Of a stretch of 64,000 nucleotides of DNA, positions 1 through 13,300 are shown one piece after another. A program made the translations under genes and the position numbers. Each line of letters opens with the position of its first letter. Within the stretch, counting starts at the first letter, position 1. The notes under the pieces are model-generated. The model saw only the letters and a list, made by a program, of their open reading frames with translations. It ran no database searches and was not told where the DNA came from. Source of the DNA: Rosa chinensis (taxonomy: Eukaryota > Streptophyta > Magnoliopsida > Rosales > Rosaceae); contig NC_037094.1 of the NCBI RefSeq assembly GCF_002994745.2, positions 21,367,001 to 21,431,000 on the forward strand, written 5' to 3'.

Positions 1-239
1 TAATTCTCTGACCTGTTCACAGATCCTTTGATATATTTTTGTATCCAGTGTCTACAAAGGAACCCGCTCATATGTACATATTTGTGCAATGTACACAGAT
101 ATCACAATTAAGTTACTAATTCAGTAATGCAATTCTTTATCTTGATTTGTATAGTGCTTTCGTTCATGTACCATCTTTGTTTTGTATTTTGTATTATACT
201 TGTTTATTGATTTCTATCATATAGTGCGTACGGAATTAG

Positions 240-1901
240 GTTATTGAAGCCGCTAGAAAGAGGCAGGATATGTTGGTGCAAGTTGGACTGGAGTATAGAT
301 ACATGCCGCCGGTTGCTAAACTGATAAACATAGTAAAGGGTGGAAGTCTTGGCCAGGTCAAAATGGTGGCAATCCGAGAACACAGGTTTCCTTTCTTGGT
401 TAAGGTATGTCAGGCAACTGAAGTTTCAGTTCTCATGTTGTAGTAGGTGATCTTAATGAATCATGTTTGTAATAGGTCAACAATTGGAACCGGTTTAATG
501 TTAACTCTGGGGGGACACTGGTAGAGAAGTGCTGTCACTTCTTTGATTTGATGAGGCTGTTTGCTGGAGCTAATCCTTTTCGTGTGATGGCTTCTGGAGC
601 CATTGATGTTAACCACAAAGATGAAATATATGATGGGAAGGTAATTTCATTTTGTTCAGATTTGAAATAAGTGACAAGATATGCTATATTTAAAGGACTA
701 CAACCTTTCATGCCTTCCCTTTATTATAGCTTTTTTCAGAAGTGAGCATCATATAAAGGAAATCAAACCAAGTGTGCTTTTAGTTTAGCCATCAAAACTG
801 ATCCTGATCCAATAATTGCTGAAAACTGATAAATTCTTGTTTTTGTTTTGCCTATTCAAGGTAAATAATACAGTTCACTATTTAGGAGAAAGGTTTTAAT
901 AGCAATCCTGTCTTTGGCTGAAGGACTGCTATCATGCTTGCAATTTGTACTGGATAATCTCGTTCCATTTATATACTTTTTTTTGAGTGAATTGTTCCGA
1001 TTATATACAAGGACTGCTACTTCTGAAGTTACAAAGAAAAAACCTTGTGAATTGTTTTATACTATGGAATTACGGAGCATTAGATATTATTATTATTATT
1101 TTATTATTATTATTATTACACTGTGGTCTCTTTTTTTGTTTAGGTACCAGATATAATTGACAATGCATATGTTATTGTCGAATTTGATAATGGTGCTCGT
1201 GGGATGCTTGACCTTTGTATGTTTGCTGAAGGGAGTAAAAATGAGCAAGAAATATCGGTGGTTGGTGATGTCGGAAAGGTAGTTCTCTTTGTCTCCCTCT
1301 CCCTCTCTGATTATTCTCTGCATTATAGGTGGTGACCATTTCATTGCAATCTTTTACTTGAAATTCTAGTGGATAATGCAGTGTAACATATCCGCCATTG
1401 GCTCTTTGTTGTACAAACATTAGTTTGCAGTTTCTCTGACCTTACCTGTGGCTTCTCCTTTCATTTGATCTAACTAACAAGTTTCTAACAGGGAGAGGCC
1501 TTTGTTCCTGAGAGTATTGTACGTACTGGTACTCGAGTAGGTGGGAGAGATGGTGTCAAGACTTTAAAAGCTGAGAATGATCAGATAAAGTATGATTTCA
1601 TTTCCCTCTTGGTATCAACTGTTTCATGTTCTCTCAACAGCCCCTCCGGCAGTTCTCAATTCATTGCGGGAAACTATTCACCCATGCTTTAATGTGATAC
1701 TGAACAATCTATTTCAGATATGATGGGCTGCATCATGGATCTAGCTATTTGGAACACCTGCACTTCTTATCTGCAATTAGGGCTAAACAAGGACCTGCTG
1801 TTGATTTGCATGATGGATTAGTTTCAGTTGCCATTGGAGTTGCAGCACAACTTTCCATAGAGAAAGGCCGGTTTGTTACAATTGAAGAAGTCATGAATTA
1901 G
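240..1901 (+). CDS. Gfo/Idh/MocA-family NAD(P)-dependent oxidoreductase, 3' part
   Basis: Five exons are visible: 240-404, 476-640, 1144-1278, 1492-1589 and 1718-1901 (stop TAG at 1899-1901). They join in frame to give the last 248 residues. The N-terminal Rossmann domain lies upstream of the window; bases 1-239 are intron. The visible part is the C-terminal alpha/beta substrate domain of the family (inositol 2-dehydrogenase-like proteins). It holds a [14 protein letters not shown] stretch early in the second exon, matching the family's conserved His/Asp region, and ends in [11 protein letters not shown]. All introns are GT-AG. Known of the family: NAD(P)-linked oxidation or reduction of sugars, inositols or related hydroxy compounds. 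The substrate cannot be told from this sequence. A poly(A) signal AATAAA lies at 2021-2026. The family call is secure; the specific enzyme is not. Confidence 0.8.
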
Positions 1902-2718
1902 TTCAATGTATGCTTTCTGTATAGGTCTTGATATTACTGGTGGGTTGGGGATAATGTTATTGGATTTTCTTCTCCTGTCCCAATTAGACGTATGTACAAA
2001 TTAATGTTTTCTCATGTATTAATAAACGTTCACTAATATTTACTTCTTTTTTGTATGAACATGTTTGGTTTACCATTCCCCCACATCAAGTATGTTTTCC
2101 TGGTTCAGCCAATTTAAAAACTGAACCGATACAGATACTATTCCTACTAATCTCAAAAGCTGTTTTGTCTTCTTTTATACGAAAGAAAAGTTTTCCCCCT
2201 AAAGTCCTCTTTTCTCTCACCTTCTTTTCCTCTTCTGTTCCAGCCCATGGCCTCTGCGCTTTCTTTTCATCTATCAAATGCTGATTGACAGGAAAAAATT
2301 GGATACCCCCATCAGGCACTCATTGGAAGAAAATTTCATTTCTGAGTTGATTATGGAATAAATTGATGTACTGATCAAGTCTTGGTATGAAGATGCAAGT
2401 TGAATCTCCTAAGTCCTAACATATAGTCTTTGTTTGGCAACATTTTTCTTTCCTTCTCGTTATGAAAATTATGATTATAGAGAATACATGGAAAAAAAAT
2501 GCAGAACAGACTAGTTAACAAAAGCGTGATCAGAAATGATGGAACAATAAGGGTGATCAAGGTCACCAGTTTCATTAAGAACTCTCATCTGGTTCTCATT
2601 TTGTTTGCTTTTCTGATTGTTCTGTACAACACTACAACCAAGCAAAGCTTTACTGTTGGGTTTAGGCCAGTATTTTCCTTACTGGGACATCTTATAAGAT
2701 ATGGTTCAATGTCAAAGT
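1902..2718. other. Intergenic, 3' UTR of the oxidoreductase and spacer
   Basis: AATAAA at 2021-2026 is the likely poly(A) signal of the upstream gene. I see no convincing coding exon; the short open frames on both strands lack recognisable domains. The last part (about 2480-2718) may be decayed upstream sequence of the F-box pseudogene that follows. Confidence 0.5.
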
Positions 2719-3590
2719 TTCAAGGAAGAATTCAGGATAGGTAAAGTGCACTACCAGATGAAGTTCGTTGTCACATACTTTCCTTCCTCCCCACAAAATG
2801 TGCTGTGAGGACGACGATTCTGCCAAAAGATGGTACAACAAATGGACTGCTGTTTCCAATCTAGACTTCTTGGATGAAGCATTCCATAGAGATGTTGAGT
2901 TGAAAAGGTTTGTTAGTTGGATACTTGCTTCCGCGGTTCATCAAACATCCAAAAATTCAAACTTGAGTGTTCGCGTTTCAACAATTTTCAGTGTTCATTG
3001 AACATTTCTTTCACTGTTGAGCGTAGGCGTGATAAATATCTCTCTCTCATTTGACGTTGGATTAGCACTGCCATTGGGCTTAATGTTATTGAACTTGACC
3101 TGAATATCGAGTTGTCTTCAGAACGAAATGATTTTGTGTTACCTAGCTAAGAGCCTTTTTGTGTGTAAAACACAAGAGGTTTTGAAGATTGGGCCAAATT
3201 TTAGTATCAATGATCTTCCCCAGTCAGGGAACTTCTTCCCGAGCCTCAAGTTCCTTCATGTTTCAGTTCACCATCCCGACAATGGCTCAATGGAAAAGCT
3301 TTTTCCTCACTTTCCACTACTTGAAGATTTGGCTATAGATGGAGTCCTCGGACAAAAGGAAAGATTTGAATGTCATCATCTCTGCACCTAAACTGAAGAC
3401 GTAAATAATATATTTGCAGGTTGACAATGGTGATTACCACGAGAACAGTTTTTACATTAAAGCTCCAGATCTTGAAAACCTTGATCTCATGCAAGATAAT
3501 TTTACAAATTTTTACTTTGGAAACTCCAAACTTCCTAGTCAAACCTGAAGTTGATGTCAGAGGGCGTTATGCAAAAGGAAAGCCTGATTA
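2719..3590 (+). pseudogene. F-box / FBD / LRR protein pseudogene
   Basis: At 2753-2925 one frame reads ALPDEVRCHILSFLPTK, then CAVRTTILPKRWYNKWTAV and SNLDFLDEAF. This is the plant F-box signature of the large F-box/FBD/LRR family (substrate receptors of SCF ubiquitin ligases). An in-frame TAA lies at 2741-2743, two codons before this block, where the family normally has an isoleucine in DRIS. The F-box frame then stops at 2999-3001. LRR-like sequence resumes in another frame at 3128-3360 (FFPSLKFLHVSVHHP, LFPHFPLLEDLAIDGVLG), followed by fragments to about 3590. Several stops and frame changes show it cannot make the full protein. Family members are numerous and often decay, so this is an ordinary relic. 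Confidence 0.8.
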
Positions 3591-4341
3591 GGCAATCACA
3601 CTCTTCCTGAAGGAATTTCCATTGTCAAGTACCTGTCTCTCAGAGATAATACTTTCGAGGGTTGTTCTCTGCCTCCCTTTTATAACTTGAACGACTGTGT
3701 CTTTGTGATTGCAGTTGGGGGGGGGTGGAATAATGTTATAGTAATTTTCATCCTCAATCCGCTCCATTGTCATTTTTACGTGTTTTTTTTTTTTTTGGTC
3801 AAAATTTTTGCGTGTAAATCACATTACAAGAAAATTTGGTAACCTTTTAGCTAGCCCAACCAACGAAACGCCACATTAAGAAAAATATTTCGCTATTTGG
3901 TATTACTAATAATTTGTTTTTGACGGAATTTTTTGTTGGTCTGAAATACCCTTTACGTTTCAAATGGTACGAATTAAATTTCATTTTTGAAGGCTGCAAC
4001 AATTATAAAATAGGGTAGAAAGTGAACATGCTAGGGGTAGTCGTTGTCATAGCAGAAATATACCTGCATGCGTTGGATCACTTTCCATGTATGCCTAGAT
4101 GCACCAGGCTAAATTAGTTGTATAAGAGATCGAAGCCCAGATAAACCATGAAAATGAACCTACTTGCTCATCTAGATCTTCTCCAACAGACCATAGTGAG
4201 CTACACTCTCCCTCGTCTTGTTTATTTTCTTTGTTCTTTGCTTTTAGCAACTGAACTTGGTTAACATATATGTCATGGCATAATTTGTTAATCCTTTTGT
4301 CCTTGTGTGCAGGTAAAAGAAGTTGTGATACTGGAAGGTGA
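3591..4341. other. Intergenic, no gene seen
   Basis: AT-rich spacer with homopolymer runs (G-run 3717-3725, T-run 3783-3797). The part from about 4140 to 4341 is probably the 5' UTR or an intron of the next gene: an AG acceptor-like TGTGCAG sits at 4307-4313, just before the proposed start. Confidence 0.4.
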
Positions 4342-5917
4342 ATGGATTCAGAATCTGAAACGAATCCTTCATGGTGGTATGACTATGAGCCCTTTATTAA
4401 CATGACTGAAGATCTAAATGATGAACAATCAGGAAACAACGAAACCCAAATTATTGAAGCACATGATGAGGCTTTAAACGCTGTGCCGGCAATGGGGTGG
4501 TGAGTTTGCTGTTTCATATTTATACTGTAGGTGCTAGTTAAGGCCCATGATCAGTAATATTTTATGGTTTATATTATAGGAAGCTGATTTCTCTTTGGTG
4601 AACTATAGGAAGCTGATTTCAGTTCTCATTTTTACCATATTTCATTTTTGTTTTTATTTTTTATTTTTCTTTTTTAAGTTGTTGGATTTGAGAATCACCA
4701 AGCGAGCAACTAAGCGATTATCTAATTCTCCAAAGAAGAATCTAAAGAGAGTTGCAGACGTTGAACAGGTATACACGCAATCTATCATAGTGATTGAAAT
4801 ACTTTCTTTGCGATTTGTTTGACACATGATTAGAATAAAGGTTGTGTCTTGATTTGCTAAATTTTTATGTTTTTGACGGCCTATCAAATGGTTTTTATTT
4901 TTAAATCTCAATACTGATGAGATTGCGTAGGTGATAACTCTTTCTATGATGCTGCTTGATCTAGGGATGTGATATTATTTGCAATTTCACTCATTCTTAA
5001 TACAATTGACATTTCATTTCAAAAAGAGATGCTCTATCCAAAGATTTTTAATTTTAATTTTAATTTTTTATGTATGTCTTAAGGCATCTCCAACACATTA
5101 GCTATTTCAACAAAAAGTTAAAAATTTGGCTAATTTGAGATAGTTTAGCACTCTAGCCGAATAGTTATATGAAATTCAAATTTGACTTTTGCTAAAATCT
5201 CTGGCTAAATTTAGCTAGGGAGGAGAGAGAAAATAACAAAAAGCTAAACACTCCACGTTCAATATTTTTTAGTTTAGCTAACACTGCTGGAGTAAAAGCT
5301 AGAAATTTACTAACTAAATTTAACTTTTAGATGATTTAGCTAAAAAATAGTAAAGTAATTTGAAAAATACAAAACGGATTGGTTCCATACAGTGTAATAT
5401 CTCAAAAACTGTATGTTTTGGTTTCAGTAATAATTGACAAAATAAAAAATCGATGGTACACAACTAAAACGACCATAAATCAATCCTTGATAACTTGAAA
5501 CCAGTACAGCAGTACTAACATGAAATTGTTATTTGACGTGTTAAAGCCACAAGCAGCTAAGCTGCAGCGTATTTCAGAAACAGACCACCCCACCAAATCG
5601 ACGGAGAGCGTTCAAGGAGACTGAGGAGGCTTCCAAGGAAGGTATGCATAATGCAATCCCAAAGTAACTCCTAGATTTTGGCTATTTGTAATGGATTATT
5701 GGATTATATATGTGTGCGTTGTCATTAATTAACCAGTATTGGATGATTTGCAGCTGAGTCTGTTGCACTTATGGCAGAGACAGATGAGCAGAGTGCAATC
5801 GATACCGCTCAGCAGCTGCAAAAAAATGGAAGTAGGATCCGCAACGATGGAGATGTCGACCATCCTATATATTCTGAATTGCCGGAAATTACTGCTCTGC
5901 CCAGCTGGAAGAAATAG
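4342..5917 (+). CDS. Unrecognised small acidic/basic protein, gene structure uncertain
   Basis: I do not recognise this gene. Exon 1 (4342-4499) begins MDSESETNPSWWYDYEPF and is acidic, ending at a GTGAGT donor. A basic exon ends at 4768 (KRATKRLSNSPKKNLKRV), exon 5578-5641 gives KQTTPPNRRRAFKETEEASK, and the last exon 5754-5917 ends ITALPSWKK then TAG. The last three exons join in phase. Exon 1 does not join cleanly to the basic exon: its GTGAGT donor leaves two bases, and the natural acceptor after the T-rich tract (AAG at about 4678) needs phase 0. Joining at 4608/4609 stays open but would add a 20-residue hydrophobic stretch translated from the pyrimidine tract. After the TAG the same frame continues IADAWEKSLRK to TAA at 5951-5953. 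It may be a living nuclear protein gene with a structure I cannot resolve, or a recent pseudogene. Confidence 0.45.
5085..5300. mobile_element. Putative small MITE inside an intron
   Basis: AT-rich block. Its left end CTCCAACACATTAGCTA and the reverse complement of its right end (CTCCAGCAGTGTTAGCTA) resemble each other, and TTAGCTA-type words recur between them. This looks like a degenerate miniature inverted-repeat element. Ends and target duplication are not certain. Confidence 0.4.
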
Positions 5918-5953
5918 ATTGCTGATGCATGGGAGAAGAGTTTAAGAAAATAA

Positions 5954-7190
5954 AAACGTCTTTCGTTATGTGCAACTTATGTTGTTCTGTTTCTTAACAA
6001 TGTCTTAATAAGGATCGGCAGGAGCCTGATCCCAAAGGTGTTTTTGCTTCCTTGTTAATTGGTTTATGCTTTTAGTTTGAATTTCAGCAAGATAATCTTC
6101 TTCCCTCCTTTGAGTTGTACTAGTGCAAAGCCGCGTGATGCTGCGGGTTGCTTTGCTTCCTGAATTTAATACATAATAAATTACATATTGGATATGCAAT
6201 ATAACAGAAGCTCTTATTATTTTATAGATTGCTGAATTTCCATATTTCAAAAACGAAAATTCTAAGTACAGGTTAGTATTCTAACCAGACTTGTGCATTT
6301 ACATTATTCAAAATGAATATTCTAACCAAAGTAAGTTGTTGTTTATATACAGATTACAAACCTGGTTAGTTCTAACAAAAAATCCTACTTTTTTCAATTT
6401 GTACCAACTATTTTACATTAGTTCTTCTCATCTCCTATTAGTTGGTTCGTCTGCTAATACTTCTTCATCTCATTTGTTCTTTGATGCAAAGAGCTGTCAC
6501 TAGAATGTGTAAAACATAAGTGAGGAGTGTTGGATAGTAACAAATAGGCTAAATACAATATGATAAGAAAAGAAAAGAAAAAATGCATAAAGCTGTAGGT
6601 GTAATATGGTCTGTAAGCTGCTAATTTGTTTCTACTAAATGGCTTTACAGTTTGTCAACATATTGTACAATTGAGAAAACTGCATTCTGATTGCTTATAA
6701 AGAAAGCAAACAAACTGGACCAAAGAAGTGTTGGATATCATGTGAGATATCGGCCCACTAATCTCTCAACTACACTGATTCAAGTCATTCAACTACAATC
6801 GAATAAAGATGATCGAACACAGATGCACAGAATAAAGAGGCAAGAGGGAAAGTTGAGAGAACGGCTAAACGTTGCAGCCTTGTTCTATTCCTCAATTTCA
6901 GATCTCTACAATCTCTTCTTGTGGTGGCTTAAGGATGTTATCCGATGCAACACCCTGAATGCAATCTCAGCCATACATGTGACATTTGATCAGACTATAC
7001 ACATGTTTCATCCCTAATGCTCAAACGCCACATTCGATCTATCTTTGCCAATCACACCAGCACAACTATTTCGAGCTACAATTTCGTCAAAAAATCACAT
7101 AATACAAAAAAAAAAAAAAAAAAAAAAAAGGAAAAGGAAATGTAGACACAATTTTTTTTATTTTTTTTCTATTTTTGAAAGGCTTTGTTT
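5954..7190. other. Intergenic, no gene seen
   Basis: Spacer between the small gene and MSH4. An open frame at 6691-7017 (108 codons, +) has no recognisable domain or splice context, and I do not call it. A 20-plus A-run lies at about 7107-7129. Confidence 0.5.
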
Positions 7191-7193
7191 CTT

Positions 7194-7243
7194 TGGGCCT
7201 CGGTTTCTGCCTTTCTAGGCCCGGGCTCAGTCGCATATAAATA
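7194..7243 (+). promoter_or_regulatory. MSH4 core promoter: TGGGCC element and TATA box
   Basis: TGGGCC (site II type, bound by TCP factors in plants) lies at 7194-7199 and TATAAATA at 7236-7243, about 84 bp before the MSH4 start codon. Spacing fits a TATA-driven plant promoter with a short 5' UTR. The assignment is from motif and position only. Confidence 0.55.
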
Positions 7244-7326
7244 GTAACAGCTCACTGCACTGAACCTGGCGCGTAATACAAAACTGGTTGAAGCAGAGCG
7301 ACAGGGAGAGAGTGTGTTGGTAGCAA

Positions 7327-10300
7327 ATGGAAGACGACGGAGGAGAGAGATCGAGCTTCGTCATCGGTCTCATCGAGAACAGAGCCAAGGAGGTACGCAC
7401 ACTCTTCCATCTCTCACATTTTCCACCTCCGAATTTCCTCAATCTTTTCCTTTCCCCCCAAAAAATACAGAAATGAAAGAAAATGGAAAAGAAATCAGAC
7501 TTCCTGAGCTTAATTACCTCACAACTTATATTCACTTTGTTAATCCGGAGATTCAAACTAGAAAACGCTGGATTTCGAGCTCGGTAGAAGCAATTGCATT
7601 GCTGGAGTTGTGTATGCTTTGTGTTGATCAGGCTTCTGGTTTTCGTAGTTTTGGTTTTCAATTTCGTACAATTTCTAGGGTTAGGTTGAGGTTGAACTCT
7701 TTGATTTTCAATCACTGTTTGTATTTGAGCTGAAATTGTACTGGTACTTCTTTTTTTGCTCTCTCTATTTGTGGATGAAACTTGTACGCCGTAGTGGTGG
7801 TAAATGTTAAGCTACTAAAAGAATGTTTTCGCAGTCTCGAAATAAGCTTTTGATTGTTGATTAAAAATTTGGTGTAGATGTGATATACGTTAATTAAGCG
7901 AGAGGATGTTCTGTTAAATTGATTAATCAAGTGTAGCGAAGACTTACGTTTGTGCTGATTGGTATAACGAACTAGTGAGGCTTGATTTACTGGCCAAATC
8001 AAGCTCTTGTCAGGCAAATTCGAATAGCAGAACCGATTCGGATATACTTTTTCAATAGAAAGGAAAAAAATTCTGTTTCTAAATGCAGGAACTTCTATCA
8101 CATGCATCTCCCTGTGGTTAAATACATAGTTCTCATTTATAAATGGTAGCAATTCAACAAAATTTCTTTAGTTATATTTTCTAAATGGCTTGTTCTGTAT
8201 GTTTGTGAACTGTGACTACTGAGAGTTGGAAATCATCTTTTACTTTGATTTATGTTGACATCTTAGTAAGGAATTTTCTAGGACCAAATAATTTGGAATA
8301 CCTAACTGATGCCTTACATCCTGACAGGTTGGAGTGGCAGCATTTGATTTAAGGTCGGCTTCTCTACATCTATCTCAATATATTGAGACTAGTAGTTCAT
8401 ATCAGAATACAAAAACTTTGCTGCAATTCTACGATCCTATGGTGATTATTGTTTCCCCCAACAAACTGGCACCTGATGGGATGGTTGGAGTTTCAGAATT
8501 GGCAGATAGATTTTATGCCACAGTCAAGAAGGTCACGTTCCTTGTTTGTGGATGTACCTAAGCTACCAGATTTCTATGATGTTTGGTCTCACTTGTTCTA
8601 TCAACTGAATCCTTGTGCTGGTGTCTGCAGGTTGTAATGGCTCGTGGTTGCTTTGATGACACTACGGTAAATGTTGGATATTGCCAGTTATCTAGTGTTT
8701 GCATCACAATGGGCACCAACTCTTGAACCTCATAGCTTAGGATGTCATTCTTGGTTTTCCAGGGTGCTGTGTTGATTAAAAATCTAGCAGCCAAGGAACC
8801 TTCAGCACTAGGATTGGATACTTATTACAAGCAGTACTATCTCTGCTTGGCCGCTGCAGCAGCTACAATTAAGTGGTACTTTCAGAACTGAGCTTTCTAA
8901 CATTATGATGTAGGACGTTCACCATACTTGGAAATTGGGTTTTAAGAGTTTTCTTTAGGAAATAATTCAAAGAACATGACATGACTTAATACTGTCTTTG
9001 ATGTTGTTTGGTCTTATTTTAGGTCTATCGAGTAAGATCACTTTTCATTCTTATATTGAATTTCTTATGAAACTTTTACTGTTATAGCATCTGTTGTCCT
9101 TGCCTTTTTCTTATGGTAATGATGCAGAGGTAGGATGTGCAGGATAGAAGCAGAGAAAGGGGTCATTGTTACAAACCACTCATTGTCGGTATGAGTTTAA
9201 TGATGCATGTTTCTTCACAAAATTCAACATGATTGTGGAAAAAAGTAGGCAGTTGTATATTACTAATATCGTGTCACTTAAACAAAGATATAAGTCAGCT
9301 GCCTCTAGGCAGAATGGCAGATACAGAGAACAACAATATTATTTTTCTTTTGGCCTTTCTATTGCAGCTAAGTACTATCAGTCTGTGTCTACAATTGAAC
9401 CCTGCTTTTGTCTTTCTGAGGAATTGAACATTTGCTTCAATATTCATTCCTCCCTTGCCAGGTCACTTTTAATGGATCATTTGCCCATTTGAATATCGAT
9501 GCTACTAGGTACTTTTGCTTTCCTTTGAATTTATTTAGCAATGAGATCCCTTCATGGATCAAATACATGATTTTTTAGTAATGGTTTTATATGCTTGTTT
9601 AAGTACTTATGCATGCATACACATTAAGACAAGTCTAAAACATGTTGAGTTACATCTATAATGGCTTAGATTCATTTTTATTTTTAAACTATGTGGTAAT
9701 AACCTTTACGGTTGAAATTTTATGGCAGTGTTCAAAATTTGGAAATCATTGACCCGCTTCATTCTACACTGTGGGGTCCAAGCAATAAGAAGAGAAGTTT
9801 GTTGCATATGCTGAAGACGACAAAAACTATAGGAGGGTATGTGTGGTAAATTCATCTTATCAATTATCAAGTTTATCATATATTATATTTTTATAGTTTT
9901 GACAGTCTCCAAATTTTCCACTGAACTTTTATATGTACTTGGTCCATAGATATCTAATATGCAGCAATTTATGACTTCAGGTCTAGGCTTCTTCGTGCCA
10001 ATCTATTGCAGCCTTTAAAAGATATTGAGACTATAAATGCTCGTCTAGATTGCCTGGTTAGTTTTGAATTATTATTCTCAAATATCTCTTTTAGAGCTAT
10101 GTAGAATTGTATTAAATACTTTTGCGCTTGTGAAATTTTGTTTCTTCCATTAATCCTTGAACCAATTTTTTCAATTATTTAAACTTTTAAAGACGAAAGT
10201 TTATGCTGTGGGCTAATTTTGTTATTGTTTAAAACATTGAACAAGGCATTCCTAATAATAGCATCATAATCCTGTTCATACATAAGACTTTGGTCTGTAA

Positions 10301-13300
10301 GTTTCGATGTCTGTAACAATTTGAATCTGTAAGACTTTATTTGAATGTAGTTTAGAGGTCTGGCTTAACAGCACCACATCTACTTTAAAGGATATTGCTG
10401 GATGTTTGTAATGTTGGGTTGTCATTTTTTCTTGGTCATAGGGTTGTCATAGTCCATGAGTGGATTCTTTTAGCATCATTACAAATGTCAAAATAAAAAT
10501 TGCAATGATATTTGATGAATGGCACTTTGGGAACTGATGTGTATACTTTGGGACTTACAAGGCCGTGAATATTGAAGTTCCAGAACATGATACTGCATTT
10601 TGCAGCTATATCGCCTTTTATCCTCAGACCCCTTTTATTTTACAATAGGATGAGCTAATGAGCAACGAACAGCTATTCTTTGGACTCTCTCAGGTTCTGC
10701 GCAAATTCCCAAAAGAGAGTGGTAAGAGCGAAGAATAAGTCAAAACAAAATTGAATCTTATTGGACTTAACTCATCTATTTATGACATAAACATCAACCT
10801 TGTTTATGCTTTTCGTGCAGATAGAGTACTTTGTCACTTCTGCTTCAAGCCAAAGAAAATTACAAATAAAGTTATGGGTGTTGATAATGCTAGAAAAAGC
10901 CAGCTGTTGGTATCAAGCATTATTCTCCTCAAAACTGCTCTAGACGCTTTGCCTTTACTCTCAAGGGTAAATTTATTTTCCTTGTATTCAGTTAAGGTAC
11001 TGTGCTACATCTTCCAAAGTATAATTTTTTTTGTTGAATTCTCAGGCTCTCAAAGATGCAAAAAGTTCTCTTCTTGCTAATGTTTACAAGTCTGTATGTG
11101 AAAATGAGAAATATGCTGCTATTAGGAAAAGGTTTGTTCCCAATTGGTAGTGCTGGTTGTTTCTATCCACATCCCTAACTAATTTGTAGTTTGCAATGGA
11201 ATCTGGGTTTGTTTAGTTTTCTTATCCTAAGTGTTGTTAACTTTTTTCTTTTTGGCTAATTAATTGTTGAATTATCTGACCACAAAATGTTCAGGCATAA
11301 CCTCAGAGCAACAAACCTAGCAGTCTGCCCTTAACACCCTTTTTAACAATACAGAAGTACAACTGATCTGCCCCTATTAAAAAAAAAAAAATCCGTTATG
11401 CCACTAATAAAGATATTGCCTCCTTTCTCCAATATTTTTTCTTTTAAGCTTTTCCTCTTGTATATGAATTATGAAGCATATTTTACTGGAATGTCTTTTC
11501 AGGCAGCCATATAGTCATTCAGTGTATAACTGATCCAGATAGCGGAGCTTAATTTCTGGTTGACTACTTGATTTGGAACTTATTCTTAATCACTTAAAAT
11601 TTTAAGGAGAATGCAATCAACCTGAAGTGGTAGGATTTAAATTACCTGATGAAATTGATCCAAAACTCCAAAAGTCTATGAGGAGTAAAGTAGTTATCTT
11701 ATTTAGGTTGAAGTACATATGATGTTAAAGCAATTGTTATTGTTTGTCATTTTAGTTTCAGTATCATCATATCACAAATTTTCATGTTCTTAGTTTCTTA
11801 CTGGCTGTGTTGAATATCACATACATTATTTGTCAAAATAGTTTTTAATGAACTATGATGATAGTGCTGATTCATACGGGAAGCTGTATTTGCTTCAGGA
11901 TTGGAGAGGTGATTGATGAAGATGTGCTTCATGCAAGGGTACCTTTTGTAGCCCGCACCCAGCAGTGTTTTGCTGTAAAGGCCGGAATTGATGGACTTTT
12001 GGATATTGCACGGAGATCATTTTGTGATACTAGTGAAGGTTTGTCTCCACTGCATAGTTAGTTTAATATGATGGTGTTTTTCCATTTTGTAATGTTCTGT
12101 TTGCCGTCTGTTCTCATATATTTGAGATAAAGTAATAAGCTTCTCAATGTCAAATTGACAGCTATACATAATCTTGCTAACAAGTACCGCGAAGATTTCA
12201 AGTTCCCCAATTTGAAACTCACATTTAACAATAGGCAAGGTTTTTACTTCAGCATTCCACATAAGAGCATTGAGGGGAAGCTTCCTAGCCAGTTCATTCC
12301 GGTAGAGGATCAACTTGCTCTAGAAGTAGTAAACATCTTACAACCAAAAAGAGAAAAAGCAGTAACATCTCTTTTCAGTTAATCTGATTTTATTATGATT
12401 TTTATGTAGGTGTTGAAACACGGGAACAATATACATTGCTCAACTTTGGAGCTTGCTTCTGTGAGTACTCTGACCTCCAATTTTGTAATTTGTACCAGTT
12501 AACTAGTGTAATGATTGTTCTATCATTAAACAAGTTCATCATCTTTTAGTATAAATGTCTAATTTCAAGGTTCTATTTGCCTGCCTTTATTGTCTTTAGA
12601 CTGAAGGAATGGCATGATCTCAACTACAGTGAGTGAATTTATGATTGTTTCCATATCAATTTTAGAACAGGGTGAACATGGTCATACATTTGATCGAGTT
12701 TGTAAGAACTTCAACTGTGAAGTAAACTGACTTACCATCATAAACCTTGGACTAGAGTTGGGTGAAGCAGTTTCATGGAGATTATCCTCAGATACAACCA
12801 TTCCTTTTAGGAGGTGTAACTTCAGGGGATACATCTCTTGAAAGTACACAGCTACCCAAGAGGGATGATCCGTAATATCATAGGAGACTAACTCAAACAA
12901 CAATCTTAGATATAGGTTCCCTCTTTAAGAAGGATGTTATTGGTGCTTATAATTGTTACTGTGCATTATAATTTGCAAAGTATGTGTCTATGTTATTGTC
13001 AAAGTATCAATAGCTTTTCATATCATTATAATGATATTGTGTTGAATTTTACATTTATCTTGCTCCATTTCATTAAATTTGCAGCTAAACGTTAGAAATA
13101 AGTCTGCAGCTGCAGAATGCTTCCTACGGACTGAAGTTTGCCTGGAAGGTTTTGCTAACTTTATGATAAGCATTTTACATTTTCTGTAGATAAGCTTGTA
13201 ATGTTTACTTTTCCTTACATCTGAATTGAGCATTTGGCTGACTCTGTGGTGATTAGGTGCTTAAATCTTAACCTTAATGAGCATGTTTTATATATCAAGA

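Noticed and set aside
9166..9492. 108-codon open frame within MSH4
   Set aside because: It spans exon 5, an intron and exon 6 in a non-MSH4 frame; MSH4 splice sites explain the region.
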